Source: Lentisphaerota bacterium
GTDB taxonomy: Bacteria; Verrucomicrobiota; Lentisphaeria; Victivallales; Victivallaceae
DNA: 64,000 nucleotides
NCBI GenBank assembly: GCA_017134815.1
Contig: CP071032.1
Span: 186,001-250,000 of the forward strand
Direction of reading: 5' to 3'
The notes beneath the pieces were generated by a model. It saw only the letters and a list, made by a program, of their open reading frames with translations. It searched no databases and was not told the origin of the DNA. Of the stretch, positions 51,876-61,686 are shown piece after piece. A program made the translations under genes and the position numbers. Numbering within the stretch: the first letter of the stretch is position 1; each line of letters begins with the position of its first letter.

Positions 51876-52220
51876 TTAGTAGTCGCGACGAAATCCGCCA
51901 CGGCCACCATCACGACGACCACCGCCGCCGCCACCGCGGTTTCCACGGAAACCGCCACCGCCGCGATTGTCGCGTTCAGTGCGTGGACGAGCTTCATTAA
52001 CAACGATGTTACGGCCTTCCACGTCAGTTCCGTTAAGAGCTTCAATCGCGGAGCGGGCTTCTTCATCATTAGTCATTTCAACAAAACCAAAACCTTTTGA
52101 ACGACCGGTTTCACGGTCAGTAATTACTCTGGCGCTGTCTACTTCGCCATGATTTTCAAAAAGAGTCTGCAGTTCAGCTTGACCCGTTGAGTACGGGAGA
52201 TTTCCAACATAGAGATTCAT
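51876..52220 (-). CDS. RRM-domain RNA-binding protein with Gly/Arg-rich tail
   Basis: A 114-residue protein. Residues 1-80 are one RNA recognition motif with RNP2 NLYVGNLPYS and RNP1 SKGFGFVEM. Residues 81-114 are a Gly/Arg-rich tail (GGGGFRGNRGG, GRRDGGRGGFRRDY). This design matches the small cold-inducible RNA-binding proteins of cyanobacteria and other bacteria, which act as RNA chaperones in the cytoplasm. Start ATG 52220 follows GGAGTT. The roughly 300-bp upstream gap fits regulation at the leader, though I see no known thermosensor motif. Confidence 0.9.
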   Translation of the reverse strand: MNLYVGNLPYSTGQAELQTLFENHGEVDSARVITDRETGRSKGFGFVEMTNDEEARSAIEALNGTDVEGRNIVVNEARPRTERDNRGGGGFRGNRGGGGGGRRDGGRGGFRRDY

Positions 52221-52528
52221 AATGAACTCCTCAAATTAAAAGATTAAAGTTATCCGATTCCCCTGCTTAATGTTAAATTATAGTTTCCGCGATGAGGTAT
52301 ACTTTGACATTGCGTGGGGAATTCGGAATAGCAGCATGTCGGAAATACGCTTCGCGGGGTTCTGCCCACCTTGTCCTGTTTTAGAACAAAGGTGCCATAT
52401 TAAATTAATTCTTATTTTGGTCTTAAGACTAGTATACCTCTTACATATTAAAAGTGGTGCTTGTAAATAATGTATTCCAATATTTGGAAAATGCAAATAA
52501 TAATTTTACTAACTAATAATATTTCGAT
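52221..52528. other. Long leader/promoter region of the RRM gene
   Basis: Gene-free. On the minus strand it includes a GC-rich stretch (GCAGAACCCCGCGAAGCG) between AT-rich parts, able to form local hairpins, before the GAGGAG ribosome site. A weak TTGCAT/TACATT pair is found near 52490. A structured 5' UTR is possible. Confidence 0.4.
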
Positions 52529-53026
52529 TTACTCAGCAAGAAGGGTACAATAAATTTTGTAATCTTTTTCGCTGAAAGTGCAGAATATTACTCTCTCCGG
52601 ATATACTTTCTCCCACTCTTTTACTGTTTTGACGGCAATCGCGGCTGCTCTGTTAGCGGGGAAGCGATAAACGCCGGTGCTGATGCAGGGGAAAGCAATA
52701 ACTTTGAGTGAGTGCTCTTCTGCCAAACGTAAGGAATTTAAATAGCAGTTCTGTAATAAAATTTCTTCATCGGATCTCCCTCCGTGCCAGATTGGTCCGG
52801 GAGTATGAATTACATATTCAGCAGGCAGGTTGTAGCCTTTGGTAATGACTGCCTGACCGGTTTCGCAACCGTAAAATGAGCGGCATTCTTCAAGCAGTTT
52901 CGGTCCGGCCGCTCTGTGAATAGCTCCGTCTACACCGCCTCCACCAAGCAGGGAGCAGTTCGCGGCATTGACTATAGCGTCAACGTCGAGCTTGGTGATA
53001 TCGCCTTTTTGAATTTCAATTTGCAT
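52529..53026 (-). CDS. Macrodomain protein (O-acetyl-ADP-ribose deacetylase type)
   Basis: A 165-residue single macrodomain. The ADP-ribose-binding motifs are [34 protein letters not shown] and the second loop [22 protein letters not shown] is the usual strand before it. These resemble the MacroD/YmdB type, which hydrolyses O-acetyl-ADP-ribose or removes ADP-ribose from acidic residues. It overlaps the upstream lipoprotein gene by 11 bases and is therefore probably co-translated with it; no functional link is apparent. Confidence 0.92.
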   Translation of the reverse strand: MQIEIQKGDITKLDVDAIVNAANCSLLGGGGVDGAIHRAAGPKLLEECRSFYGCETGQAVITKGYNLPAEYVIHTPGPIWHGGRSDEEILLQNCYLNSLRLAEEHSLKVIAFPCISTGVYRFPANRAAAIAVKTVKEWEKVYPERVIFCTFSEKDYKIYCTLLAE

Positions 53027-53801
53027 TTATAAATGTCGGCGGCTTGAATTCGCTGTCCTTTATCTTTGCATTCAATTTATAGAGGATTACAATACTCTTC
53101 TGTTTTACATTGTCAAGCTGTACCGTTGTTTCAGCAGGGATCATAACGCCGTCATGCATGGTGTATTTGTCAATGGTAGAGATGTATTTTTCTGGTCTTC
53201 CATTGATGCGTTCAATAGTTTCCAGGCGTTTAGTCAGGAAATTGTTTTTACCGACATAAATGGATATAGGGTCCTGTTCTTTGATTTTTGAGATGCACAA
53301 TAACTTATAATATGGCTTATTGTCAATGGTTGTTTCTGTAACAACAACTTTTTTGAAGACATCCTCGTATGTGCTGTCCGGTCTGCCGATACTGAATAAT
53401 ACTTTAAGTTTTTCAAACTTTGTGCCTTTTATCGGAATAACCTGTTTGTTTCTGTAATCTACCAGCCATGCTTTCTTTCCATTGAAAATTACTGCGTCTT
53501 TTTTGCGGTTATCTTCAATTGTAGTGGTTTTGAAAAGGTCAGGACGTTTAAATTTGACTTCTACTATGAATGACTTCTTGCCACTCCAGTCCCGTTTTAT
53601 TTCCAGCATCTGTTTCTGCACATAAGACTGTGCGTTGCGATAAGCGCCGGTAGGGTCCATGGCTTTGTGCATTCTTTTTTCAAGTACATTAAGACTGATG
53701 TCGGCTGGTTTTTCCGGTTCTCCTCCGAAAATGCCACATCCCGCTGTCAGAATACAACCGAGAGGTATGGCAAGGCAGAGAACTGTTTTCAGGGACTTCA
53801 T
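53016..53801 (-). CDS. LolA-like lipoprotein
   Basis: A 261-residue protein. Lipoprotein signal peptide with lipobox LTAGC (Cys 22). The mature part is beta-rich and follows the LolA/LolB-like pattern of outer-membrane lipoprotein-sorting proteins: [42 protein letters not shown] and [10 protein letters not shown]. It probably binds lipid or lipoprotein in the periplasm. ATG 53801 is near GGAG. The macrodomain gene overlaps its 3' end. Confidence 0.7.
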   Translation of the reverse strand: MKSLKTVLCLAIPLGCILTAGCGIFGGEPEKPADISLNVLEKRMHKAMDPTGAYRNAQSYVQKQMLEIKRDWSGKKSFIVEVKFKRPDLFKTTTIEDNRKKDAVIFNGKKAWLVDYRNKQVIPIKGTKFEKLKVLFSIGRPDSTYEDVFKKVVVTETTIDNKPYYKLLCISKIKEQDPISIYVGKNNFLTKRLETIERINGRPEKYISTIDKYTMHDGVMIPAETTVQLDNVKQKSIVILYKLNAKIKDSEFKPPTFINAN

Positions 53802-53911
53802 CAGGAATTCTCCATTAATTGCAAATATATCTGCTTTTGAAAATATATCCGGTAATGTTGCTGATACTCAGTGTCACTGACACAATAGTACATTAATTTA
53901 AAAATACAAAA

Positions 53912-53942
53912 CCCTGTTTCCGAAAAAAAAACGGAAACAGGG
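53912..53942 (-). terminator. Terminator of gnd
   Basis: CCCTGTTTCCG and CGGAAACAGGG form an 11-bp stem with a 9-base A-loop. On the minus strand TTTT follows; on the plus strand GATTTTTT follows. The hairpin sits 35 bases beyond the gnd stop and may work in both directions. Confidence 0.85.
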
Positions 53943-53976
53943 GATTTTTTGTATATTCAACTAGTTTTAACAGAAT

Positions 53977-55434
<1,458 letters not shown>

Positions 55435-55816
55435 TTTTGCATTCCTTATGCTGTAAATTTAGATTTACTTCAGTTTAAAATTATCATCCAATCTTATGAA
55501 TATAAACCATTTGCTTTGTAAAGCAACTTAACAAAGTAAAAAAAACAAACTTTTTTTAATTTAAGTTACCTTCAATTGCGCTATAATCAATAATTAACAG
55601 GTGCAGCAGTAATTTTGCATTTTTCATAAAAATAAAGTTAAATACCTGTTGTTGGTTTGCCAGAAAGCTTATTGCGAAATATATTACAGTATTAAAGCAG
55701 CAGAGAATGATGGAGTGGACTTAACCGTACTTTTGAGTCCGGCTATGTTTAACAACTACAACATTTTGAATTCTAATTACATTTTAATTCGCATAGTCAA
55801 TGCATAAGCATACGTT
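55435..55816. other. Divergent intergenic region between gnd and the GT28-type gene
   Basis: AT-rich, no ORF. A TTGCTT/TATATT pair with 16-base spacing, reading towards gnd near 55500, is a candidate promoter. Nothing else is recognisable. Confidence 0.4.
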
Positions 55817-55837
55817 ATGCCTGAGAGGAGACTAAAA

Positions 55838-56974
55838 TTGCAGAGTGAAACGCAAAAACACCTCTTGATCCTAAGCGGTCCAATGGGGAACGGGCACATC
55901 AGGGCGGCAGGGGCTTTGGAAGCTTGTGCCGTAGAAAAGTATCCGGATATCAAGGTTACCAATATCAATGTAAAAAAATACATGCCCTTGATATATAAGA
56001 AAATCTTTCACGATCTCTACCTCTACTTTGCCAATAATTGTCCTTTTGCCTGGAGTTTTATTTATTACAAGACTGACAAACCATACCCTGAAACCTGGTT
56101 TGGGCGGACACTGGCCTGGTGGCGTAAGTTGATAACCCGGCGTATGATGCGTGAAATTCTCAGGTTGCAGCCGGATTATATTATCTGTACTCATTTTCTT
56201 CCGGCGGAAATTCTGGATGACTACAAGCATAAGCACAATTTCAAGACGCCGGTTTCGGTTATTGTGACAGATTTTTCACTGCACTGGGTTTATGTAAATA
56301 AGGTGCTGGAACATTACTTTGTAAACTGTACCGAAGTGAAGAACCTGCTGCTTGACCGGGGTGTCGCTGAAAGACATGTACATATAACCGGCTGTCCGGT
56401 TTACCCGGAATTCACCAGGGATTACTCGGATGATGAAACTGAAAAACTGCGTGAGAAGCACGGAATAAATAAGGATATGCCGATGTTTCTGGTGATGATG
56501 GGAGGCAATGGTGTTGGTAATCTGGGGCGTCTTTGCCGGATCCTGCTTGACCGTTTTTCAGATTACGGGGTGATTGCCATGGCCGGGACCAATCCTAAAA
56601 AACTGCAGATATTGAAAAATATCCAGAAGGAATATCCGGGCAGAGTTTTTCCCATTCCGTTTACTGATGAAGTGGCGCAGTATCTGGCCATGAGTCAGAT
56701 TGTCGTTACCAAACCCGGGGGGATTGCAACCTCTGAATGTATTGCCATGAAAAAACCGATGATAATTATTAATCCGATTCCCGGTCAGGAGGAGCGCAAT
56801 GTGGATTATCTGATTGAAAGATCGATAATTACTAAAGCGCATGATGAAAGCAGCCTGAAATACAGAGAGGTCCTGTCGCCACCGGAGCGGATGAAATATG
56901 TTGCCAAACAGCTGGAGTATATCAGTCAGCCGCAGGCTGGTTACGATATACTTGATATCGTATTGAATGATTGA
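55838..56974 (+). CDS. GT28 glycosyltransferase, MGDG synthase/UgtP type
   Basis: About 378 residues. The N-terminal domain has ILSGPMGNGHIRAAGALEAC, the MGDG-synthase opening motif. HFLPAEIL and VIVTDFSLHWVYV follow. The C-terminal domain has MMGGNGVGNLGRL, TKPGGIATSEC and NPIPGQEERNVDYL, the UDP-sugar-binding motifs of MurG-like enzymes. It probably adds sugars to diacylglycerol at the membrane. TTG 55838 has GAGGAG seven bases upstream; an ATG 21 bases earlier (55817) is in frame but lacks a site, so the start is uncertain. A lipoprotein hydrolase gene follows 12 bases later. Confidence 0.8.
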   Translation: MQSETQKHLLILSGPMGNGHIRAAGALEACAVEKYPDIKVTNINVKKYMPLIYKKIFHDLYLYFANNCPFAWSFIYYKTDKPYPETWFGRTLAWWRKLITRRMMREILRLQPDYIICTHFLPAEILDDYKHKHNFKTPVSVIVTDFSLHWVYVNKVLEHYFVNCTEVKNLLLDRGVAERHVHITGCPVYPEFTRDYSDDETEKLREKHGINKDMPMFLVMMGGNGVGNLGRLCRILLDRFSDYGVIAMAGTNPKKLQILKNIQKEYPGRVFPIPFTDEVAQYLAMSQIVVTKPGGIATSECIAMKKPMIIINPIPGQEERNVDYLIERSIITKAHDESSLKYREVLSPPERMKYVAKQLEYISQPQAGYDILDIVLND

Positions 56975-56986
56975 AGGGAGGGTTTG

Positions 56987-58441
56987 ATGAGATTGAAATT
57001 TGATAAGCTGCTGCTGGTGCCTTTGCTGCTGGTGTTGTGTTCCTGCAGTTCCTTAAAAATTTCCGAATCAACCTCTGAACGCATGATTGCAATAAAGAGT
57101 GATGGAGCTCCCGCCCTTTATTCGATAGTGAAACCATCAGGTGATGTCTTAAGTAAAAGTGATTATGATTACGATCAGCAGCTGAAAAGCATTATGAGAG
57201 GGATCAAAGACAGCGGCAGGAAAAAGATTCTGATCTTTGTTTTTGGCGGAATGAACTCTCTGGATTCCACTGTTGAAAGAACAGAAAATCTTTCAAAGAT
57301 CATTTATAAGGAATCTGACTACTACCCGATTTTTATTAACTGGGAATCCAGTCTGGCGGATTCTTATTTTGATCACTTACTGTTTATTCGCCGCGGGGTA
57401 AAAAGCTACACTTTTGGTCCTGTCCTGTTCCCGTTTTATCTAGTGGTGGATATTGCCCGTGCGGTCACACGGCTGCCCATCAATCTGGTCTTCCAGAGTT
57501 ACGGTATATTCATGGGCAATACGAACACTGATGAAATCAATGGAGTAGATGCAGAACGCATACGGAAACTCAAAATAAAATATTATGTCGGTGAGGACTA
57601 TGAACCGGATTATTATCCTGCGTTGCGGCGTTTTGTCTACCTGCTTGGATTTCCGGTACGGGTAGTGACTACTGCCTTGATTGATGTTGCCGGCAAAAGC
57701 GCATGGGATGTTATGATGCGTCGTTCGCGTATTGTCTTCCAGAGATCTCAGCCGTTTGAAGCTGACTTTTCTGATGAGGTAAATGCGTTGACCTCTCCGC
57801 CTGACGGAGCTTTATCGATATTCATGGACAGGCTGGTAAAATTTTATAAAGCGAATCCTGAATATGAGTTTACTTTGATCGGGCACAGCATGGGGCCTTT
57901 TATCATCAATGGAATCCTGAGCCGATATGATATGCTGCCGTATAAGAACATTGTTTACATGGCACCAGCCTGCAGCTGTGAAGAAACGGCTCAGGCTCTG
58001 CGGCCTTATCTTGAGAAACATCCGGAGTCGACTTTTTATAACCTGTGCATTCACCCACACATGGATGCCAGTGAGATGATGTTCTGGGCGGTTTTGCCGC
58101 GTGGCAGTGTATTGCGCTGGATTGACCTGTATCTGGCAGATCCGCTAACTTCAAACGATCATTGCCTTGGGGTATGGCTCAATGCGATGTACTCCATGCC
58201 GCGGCTGCTGGGAAAAGTTCAGAAGCAATGTGTAATCAAGGCATTTGGTCTTTATGACCCCGTAACTAATACCGCCAGATTGAATATGCCCCAGAAGCAT
58301 ACTGACTTCAGCGATCCGGTTCTCCGGTTCTGGGAGCCTAAATTCTGGCAGATTCCGCAGAATAAAATATCTCCGCAGAGCTGTCCCTTTATTGATCGTG
58401 TTGGTTCTTACAGGCGACTGGAAAGCAAATATAAAAAGTAA
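56987..58441 (+). CDS. Lipoprotein with alpha/beta-hydrolase (lipase-like) domain
   Basis: A 484-residue protein. Signal peptide with lipobox LCSCS (Cys about 19). An alpha/beta-hydrolase core has ILIFVFGGMNSLD near the start and the nucleophile elbow TLIGHSMGPFIING (S301). It is followed by VYMAPACSCEE and a candidate His in the segment around NLCIHPHMDASEM. It probably hydrolyses an ester in the outer membrane or periplasm. It follows the GT28-type gene by 12 bases with AGGGAGG, so the two form an operon; a lipid substrate fits. ATG 56987 is chosen over the adjacent TTG. I know no close family. Confidence 0.75.
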   Translation: MRLKFDKLLLVPLLLVLCSCSSLKISESTSERMIAIKSDGAPALYSIVKPSGDVLSKSDYDYDQQLKSIMRGIKDSGRKKILIFVFGGMNSLDSTVERTENLSKIIYKESDYYPIFINWESSLADSYFDHLLFIRRGVKSYTFGPVLFPFYLVVDIARAVTRLPINLVFQSYGIFMGNTNTDEINGVDAERIRKLKIKYYVGEDYEPDYYPALRRFVYLLGFPVRVVTTALIDVAGKSAWDVMMRRSRIVFQRSQPFEADFSDEVNALTSPPDGALSIFMDRLVKFYKANPEYEFTLIGHSMGPFIINGILSRYDMLPYKNIVYMAPACSCEETAQALRPYLEKHPESTFYNLCIHPHMDASEMMFWAVLPRGSVLRWIDLYLADPLTSNDHCLGVWLNAMYSMPRLLGKVQKQCVIKAFGLYDPVTNTARLNMPQKHTDFSDPVLRFWEPKFWQIPQNKISPQSCPFIDRVGSYRRLESKYKK

Positions 58442-58524
58442 AAGTTCCAGAATTCAGGTTTATTTACTCCAGGCGTCCAAGCCGTGAATGCAAGATTAGC
58501 CTCTGTAACCAGCGGTAAATAATA

Positions 58525-58626
58525 GGCCCACAGCGTGGGCCCGCAAAGCCAGGAATTGACCGACAGGTCAAGGAGCGCTGAGCGAAAGCCACCCGGCGCC
58601 TGAGTGGGCAGCGCAATTGCGCTGCC
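58525..58626. repeat. Cluster of short palindromes between convergent genes
   Basis: Three perfect palindromes in 100 bp: GGCCCAC-AGC-GTGGGCC (58525-58541), TTGACC-GACA-GGTCAA (58556-58571) and the 20-bp GGCAGCGCAATTGCGCTGCC (58607-58626). The stretch is more GC-rich than its flanks and has no T-tracts. It may be a REP-like element or a structured RNA; termination for both convergent genes is also possible. Confidence 0.45.
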
Positions 58627-58641
58627 AATCAATAAAACAGC

Positions 58642-60018
58642 TTAAAGCAGATTTAATTCCGCGATAGAAATACCGCTGAACAGACTGCCGGTAATTCCAA
58701 GAAACCCCTGATCGGTACCGCATAAAAACAGATTTTTGATAGAAGTCTGTCCAGTGCGGGTGGCTTCCGGAGAGCCTAAAACAGCACCGTTGGTCCTTCC
58801 AGTAAAGCGTTCTATGGTCTTGGGGGTAAAACAGTCAATTATGGCAGCGGAATCAGTCAGGCCCTCCAGGCCGGTTACTTCCTCAGTTACACTGATTATC
58901 TTGCGGGTAATTTCACTTTTTGCCTGCTGGTATTCGGCAAATGGCAGTTTGAACCAGTGATGGGGATTAGCCAGAACAGTGGTGCGTACCATTCGAGGCG
59001 GAACGTAGTCATTTTCAGAAAAACTGAAATTATCCGGGAAGCAGATTACGCCGCTGGTCAGATCTGCTGGACGCAGCGGTGGACGATATCCGAATCCACG
59101 GTCACGGCAGAAGAAGGTAACTGTCGGAAGTTTGGAAAAATCCGGTTCGCCGCGTGGAATTACCAGCACTTCCATAAACGCCAGACTGGCCGGCTCTGAC
59201 TTGAATGCACCCCGACACATTTCGGAGGTTTCCGGTGCGCCGGCACTTGACAGAACAGTGTGAGTTTCAATGAATTCACCGTTGCTGGTATGTACTCCTT
59301 GAACCGTGCAGTCTGCTGTCTCTACTTTTATGATATTGGTGCTGAGACGCAGCTCACCGCCGTTTCCGGTAAATTTATTGCGCAGCAGGTCAAGCAGTCC
59401 TTTTATTCCTTTAGCTGGACGGAATAGTCCCTGCTCAAAAATTGCCTTGAACATTATTGTGAACTGAGTGAAGTCCATGTCATCTTCGGTTGTGCTCCCG
59501 TAAAACATAAGCGGACACAGCAGCATATCTTCAAGCAGAGGGTCCGTTATAAAATGACTTATTACTTTTCTGGCGGAGTGAAATTTATGTTGAATTTTAA
59601 TTTCACGATAATTGTCCAATACTTTGATAAGTTTAGTAAAACCGTCAATCTGATGCGGAAAATGTTTTGAAATTTCACTTTTAAAAGTATTGAACTTATT
59701 ATCAAAATGCAGCGATATACCGGGAAAGCTTACAAGAGAAAAATTCTGGGGGCGCGGGGCCAGCTCATCATAACTTATATCAAGCTTATGCAGCAGGCAG
59801 GGCAGGGGATGACTTTCCGGGGCGCTGTGTGGTGCAAAATTTGTCATTGCATGCAAGCCGGTTTCAAGGAGCAGGCCTTCACGCATATAATAGGAATTCA
59901 TGCCGCCGATAATGGCGTGACGTTCACAAATGCAGACTTTTTTGCCGGCTCTGGCAAGTCTAATTCCGGCCGCCAGACCAGAGAGGCCCGCCCCGATAAT
60001 TACACAGTCATATTTCAT
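58642..60018 (-). CDS. Phytoene desaturase/CrtI-like FAD-dependent oxidoreductase
   Basis: A 458-residue flavoprotein. The FAD motif is VIIGAGLSGLAAGIRLARAG, followed by VCICERHAIIGG. The C-terminal FAD-binding segment is LFLCGTDQGFLGITGSLFSG. The family includes carotenoid desaturases and isomerases, all-trans-retinol saturases and dehydrosqualene desaturase. No carotenoid genes are adjacent, so the substrate is open. It is convergent with the lipoprotein hydrolase gene. Start ATG 60018, with GAGGAG-type site in the leader. Confidence 0.82.
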   Translation of the reverse strand: MKYDCVIIGAGLSGLAAGIRLARAGKKVCICERHAIIGGMNSYYMREGLLLETGLHAMTNFAPHSAPESHPLPCLLHKLDISYDELAPRPQNFSLVSFPGISLHFDNKFNTFKSEISKHFPHQIDGFTKLIKVLDNYREIKIQHKFHSARKVISHFITDPLLEDMLLCPLMFYGSTTEDDMDFTQFTIMFKAIFEQGLFRPAKGIKGLLDLLRNKFTGNGGELRLSTNIIKVETADCTVQGVHTSNGEFIETHTVLSSAGAPETSEMCRGAFKSEPASLAFMEVLVIPRGEPDFSKLPTVTFFCRDRGFGYRPPLRPADLTSGVICFPDNFSFSENDYVPPRMVRTTVLANPHHWFKLPFAEYQQAKSEITRKIISVTEEVTGLEGLTDSAAIIDCFTPKTIERFTGRTNGAVLGSPEATRTGQTSIKNLFLCGTDQGFLGITGSLFSGISIAELNLL

Positions 60019-60164
60019 GTTACAACTCCTCTGAACTTACCAGCAAAATACTCACTGGCTGCAAATTACTGAATTATAGAATAATTGCTTTAAAATGTCC
60101 GTTTTGAGTCATATCCTGAGGCTTTACAGCATCAATTTATTTTGCGACAATGTGTTATCTGAAT

Positions 60165-61496
60165 TTACAAGTCTTTGAGTAATTTGTTGTATTCGGATTT
60201 TTCCATTTCAGTGTATAAAGCATTGAGACTGTCGGCGACGTTGCTGAAATCTTCCTTCGGAGGGAATGGGAATGATCCTTTACCGCAGTTCTCAACTTGT
60301 CTCAGCACACTGGCCACAGATATTTTTTCTTCTGGAACTGCCGGTTGATAGCCAAAGCAATCCTTGCGGTCATTAGCCACTTTGTTGATAATTCCAGCCT
60401 CGGACAGCCGATATAGAATATCCCTGGTTTGCCGTATTGGTATGCCGCAGGCGTGAGCCAGCTCAATATCAGTGATTGCGGGCTGCTCATTGACAAAGGC
60501 TTTAACAATGAGTGAAGTTACTTGCAGCAGTAGTTTCTTGCGCAGTGCCTCACTGATATTCAATGCGTGCGGTTCATACTCATAAGTATCGATATTCTGA
60601 TGGGCAAAGGATATTTCAGCCCCGAACAGCACTATCAGCCAGCTTACCTGCAGCCAGATCAGGAAAAGCGGCAGAGCGGAAAGACTGCCGTAGATAGTGT
60701 TGTACTTTGAGAGTGCAACCTGCAGAATTATATAGTTTTTCTGGAGCAGCTGGTAGGCGGTTCCGGCAATAATACCGGCAATCAGCGCTGAGCCCAGCTT
60801 CACCTTTGTATTCGGCATTACCATGTAAATAAAAGTAAAAAGCAGCCATGACAGGAAGTAGGGCAGAAGATTGGCAAAGACAATGTTAAATGGACCGCTC
60901 AAAGTGTTTATCAGAAAAGTGCTTTCAGTAAAACGGCTGACTTGAGTGCTGACGAAAACTGTTGCGCTGCTTGAAAAAACGACCAGCAGCGGGCAGATCA
61001 GAATCAAAGAAGTATAATCACTGAATTTCCGGAAAAATGAACGATGGGCTTTTATGCCCCAGATATCGTTAAATGAATATTCAATGTTGCTGATAACTTT
61101 GATCACTGTCCAGAAAAGGACGATTATACCAATACTGGCAATCATGCCGCCGCGGGCGGAACGCAGCGTAGTTTCGGCAAACCCCATGACTTTGTCAAGC
61201 AGCATCTGGTGTTCGGCAAATTTTTCCGTGAGTTCCCGCTTGAGCATGGCCTCAATTCCAAATCCCTTTGCTATGCCGAAAATAAGTGCCGCCACCGGAA
61301 CAATTGAAAAAATCGAATAAAAGGTCAATGCTGATGCCCGCAGAGGGCAGTTGTCGGTCAGAAATCCCTGCACCGCCAGCACCATTACCTTAACCAGCTT
61401 GACGCACAAAGCTCTGAAAGAAGTTACTCTTTCATGGTTATGCTGCCACAGGTCGACAGTGAAAAAGCGTTTAATATTGATATTTTTGAATTTCAT
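60165..61496 (-). CDS. YihY/BrkB family membrane protein with C-terminal winged-helix-like domain
   Basis: 443 residues. The YihY/BrkB core covers about 40-300: FLTDNCPLRASALTFYSIFS, FVPVAALIFG-like segments and FGAEISFAHQN close it, with six TM helices. The C-terminal 140 residues are cytoplasmic and include ITDIELAHACGIPIRQTRDI followed by LYRLSEAGIINKV. This resembles a winged-helix DNA-binding or regulatory domain, a common fusion in this family. The function of the family is uncertain; older links to ribonuclease BN were wrong. Divergent from ftsK. Confidence 0.85.
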   Translation of the reverse strand: MKFKNINIKRFFTVDLWQHNHERVTSFRALCVKLVKVMVLAVQGFLTDNCPLRASALTFYSIFSIVPVAALIFGIAKGFGIEAMLKRELTEKFAEHQMLLDKVMGFAETTLRSARGGMIASIGIIVLFWTVIKVISNIEYSFNDIWGIKAHRSFFRKFSDYTSLILICPLLVVFSSSATVFVSTQVSRFTESTFLINTLSGPFNIVFANLLPYFLSWLLFTFIYMVMPNTKVKLGSALIAGIIAGTAYQLLQKNYIILQVALSKYNTIYGSLSALPLFLIWLQVSWLIVLFGAEISFAHQNIDTYEYEPHALNISEALRKKLLLQVTSLIVKAFVNEQPAITDIELAHACGIPIRQTRDILYRLSEAGIINKVANDRKDCFGYQPAVPEEKISVASVLRQVENCGKGSFPFPPKEDFSNVADSLNALYTEMEKSEYNKLLKDL

Positions 61497-61615
61497 GAAT
61501 GATTCCCTTTGACAATGATGATACTCCTATATATAAAAATACTTGACTTTTCCCGGTTTGCCAAATGTTTTATGAGAATATCTTCCAGCTCCAGCTGGTT
61601 TATGGCACTGTATGA

Positions 61616-61643
61616 TTGTATTTAAGTAATGCTGAACTATAGT
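61616..61643 (+). promoter_or_regulatory. Candidate sigma-70-type promoter for ftsK
   Basis: TTGTAT (61616-61621) and TATAGT (61638-61643) with a 16-base spacer, 43 bases before the ftsK start. No other good pair is visible in the region. Confidence 0.4.
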
Positions 61644-61686
61644 ATCAGTGAGTTTTTAAACCCTGAATTAACCCTGCTTTTTTAAT

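Noticed and set aside
51764..52100. Plus-strand His/Arg/Thr-rich frames
   Set aside because: They come from the Gly/Arg-rich tail of the RRM gene read in the wrong direction.
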